Shown piece after piece: positions 62,402-64,000 of a DNA stretch of 64,000 bases. The DNA lies in NCBI GenBank assembly GCA_033239525.1, contig BSYO01000002.1, forward strand, positions 27,386,068 through 27,450,067, read 5' to 3'. The position numbers and the translations under genes were made by a program. This stretch comes from Nepenthes gracilis. Its lineage: Eukaryota > Streptophyta > Magnoliopsida > Caryophyllales > Nepenthaceae. Under the pieces are notes generated by a model that searched no databases, was not told the origin of the DNA, and saw nothing but the letters and a program-made list of their open reading frames with translations. Each line of letters starts with the position of its first letter. The first letter of the stretch is position 1.

Positions 62402-62734
62402 CCAACACAACGGTCTATCGATATATTAAAAATAAATTATATCCGTACCATAAGCTAACACGACCTGATCGTGTTGTGGGCCAGCCAACTAATCTCCGGC
62501 CTGGCATGAAACACCGGCCGCACACTTTAAGGAAGCTATGGCTTGCTTGCTCAATGGTGACACTAAGTTTAGGTATTCCCACCGACAGATTTACTATTAC
62601 TAGTCAATTTTGTTGTTGTTTTAACTTGGCCGTGTCCTTATCCCTTGCTTTATGCGTTCCAGCTTGAACTGGTACACTAGAATCAAAGTTGTTCGACCAA
62701 AGTGGATACCCGAACGAGTGGTAAGTGCATGAAT

Positions 62735-63225
62735 AATTATAGTCTCTGGTTTATATGGAGTAAATCAATTTTGAATAAGTCACACCTTTTCTGTTGTACA
62801 TAATTACTAAATGAAAGTTTACTTGACTCTGATAAATAAATTTTATGTAACGTGAGATTAGCGTTATGTATATCTGGCCATCATTAGATCTCCAGTTTAT
62901 ATGGACAAAAGGCATTCAGATAAAGTAAATTAATTTTGAATGGATTACACATCTTCTACCATATATAATCCTTAAATGAAATTTTAATTAACCCTGATAA
63001 ATAAATTTTATGTAACGTGAGATTAACGTTGTGTATATCTAGCCATTTTTAGATCTCCAGTTTATATGGACGAAAAATATTCAGATAAAGTAAATTAATT
63101 TTAAATTGATCATACATCTTTTGCTATATATAATCCTTAAATGAAATTTTACTTAACACTAGTAAATCATTTTTGTGTAACGTAGGATTAAGTTTGGGTA
63201 TATCTAACTATCTTTAGATCCTATG
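62735..63225. repeat. Three degenerate tandem units of about 150-165 bp
   Basis: Units are recognised by GTTTATATGG (near 62748, 62895 and 63060), AAATTAATTTTGAA, ATAATCCTTAAATGAAA and ATTTTATGTAACGTGAG. They diverge from each other and have no coding capacity. Confidence 0.8.
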
Positions 63226-64000
63226 ATGAGAGATTATAATGCACTGGGCAACCGCTTTATTTTTAATTTTTCAACTGCTTACATCACAAAATTTCATACC
63301 AATACATCGGTATAATATTAGGTAAAATTATTTCTAATAGGCTAAAAGTGATTTAATCATTTTATAGATCTAACGCTTTATGAAAGCTTTCGTGCACTTT
63401 GGGTTATTTCTTTAAGCATGGATGGTCTTTGGCCATGGCAATGATGTAAACAAGGTAACCAAGGGCGGCCTTTCGATGGGATAAACCATTTGTGATGACA
63501 GAACTGTTTAAAATATTCGTGTCTAATTCAATAATTAAATGGTAATATATTTAAATTACGATAACAGTTTTCTGTATTGTTAAAATTTTAACTGAATTAT
63601 TTAATATTTATTAATTTTATACTATAGAATCCTCGTATATCGGATGATTCTTATTATGGTAAATTTGCAAATCCTAAGCCCAGCCCTAGGAGGCCTACTT
63701 TCAAAGCTTATGTGGTGATAAAAGGAAAAGGCCCCACATTAAGATATCTTTTCATATATTTGTTTTAAACAACCATTCTTAGTTACACAATAAGCAAAAT
63801 TTCATGCTAAATCTAATTTTTTAGATTAAGATAAAAAAATATATATAGTTATTATATTTTATCATTTGTAGATATTATTTTAAATTTGTTGATTGAGATC
63901 AATATAAGTTCAACTCAAAAAAAAAAAAACAAACAAACAAAATTAAATGAAGGTTGAATAATTAATTGAGACACATAGCACTACTCGGAATGTAGTTTCA
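63226..64000. other. AT-rich intergenic DNA, no gene seen
   Basis: No open frame, RNA gene or mobile-element end could be supported to the window end. Confidence 0.6.

Overview
The window is plant nuclear DNA, most likely from a eudicot. It has intron-rich genes with AT-rich introns and long AT-rich intergenic stretches. Two host genes are recognisable, and both have plant-specific family signatures. Most of the rest is LTR-retrotransposon material in several states of decay. Nothing suggests a prokaryotic or organellar origin.

Layout. 1-13430: AT-rich DNA dominated by about nine tandem copies of a 0.7-0.85 kb unit encoding a decayed RNase H-like fragment, split by a 5.45 kb insertion (2378-7831). 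14291-26518: a complete 12-exon gene for a peroxisomal copper amine oxidase of the zeta type, ending in the peroxisomal signal SKL. 27586-36245: a decayed Ty3/Gypsy element of Tat/Retand type on the minus strand, with two LTRs and a near-perfect TSD. 37132-38924: an armadillo-repeat-only (ARO-like) gene whose frame is broken once, probably by a one-base homopolymer deletion. 39518-39723: a Mutator-like MITE with a 9-bp TSD. 40030-52667: a 12.6 kb composite retrotransposon. It holds a gag-less, integrase-truncated Tat element and two copies of a non-coding derivative of the same family arranged head to head, and the whole block is bracketed by one 5-bp direct repeat (AATCT). 53055-57435: four tandem copies of a 1.09 kb unit straddling the start of a long Tekay/Del-like LTR, whose remainder runs to 59754. 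59755-64000: AT-rich DNA with small tandem duplications and no gene seen.

The two host genes are functionally unrelated neighbours. The strongest unusual signals are the composite inverted retrotransposon, a roughly 400-bp GC-rich module that seems to be shared between the Tat-derived element and the Tekay-like LTR, a microinversion at the end of the 1.09 kb array, and a pattern of small indels (ARO frame break, compensating indels in the amine oxidase active-site motif, lost C at CCGG sites) that may be partly assembly error. All coordinates and alignments were made by eye; percent identities were not computed.
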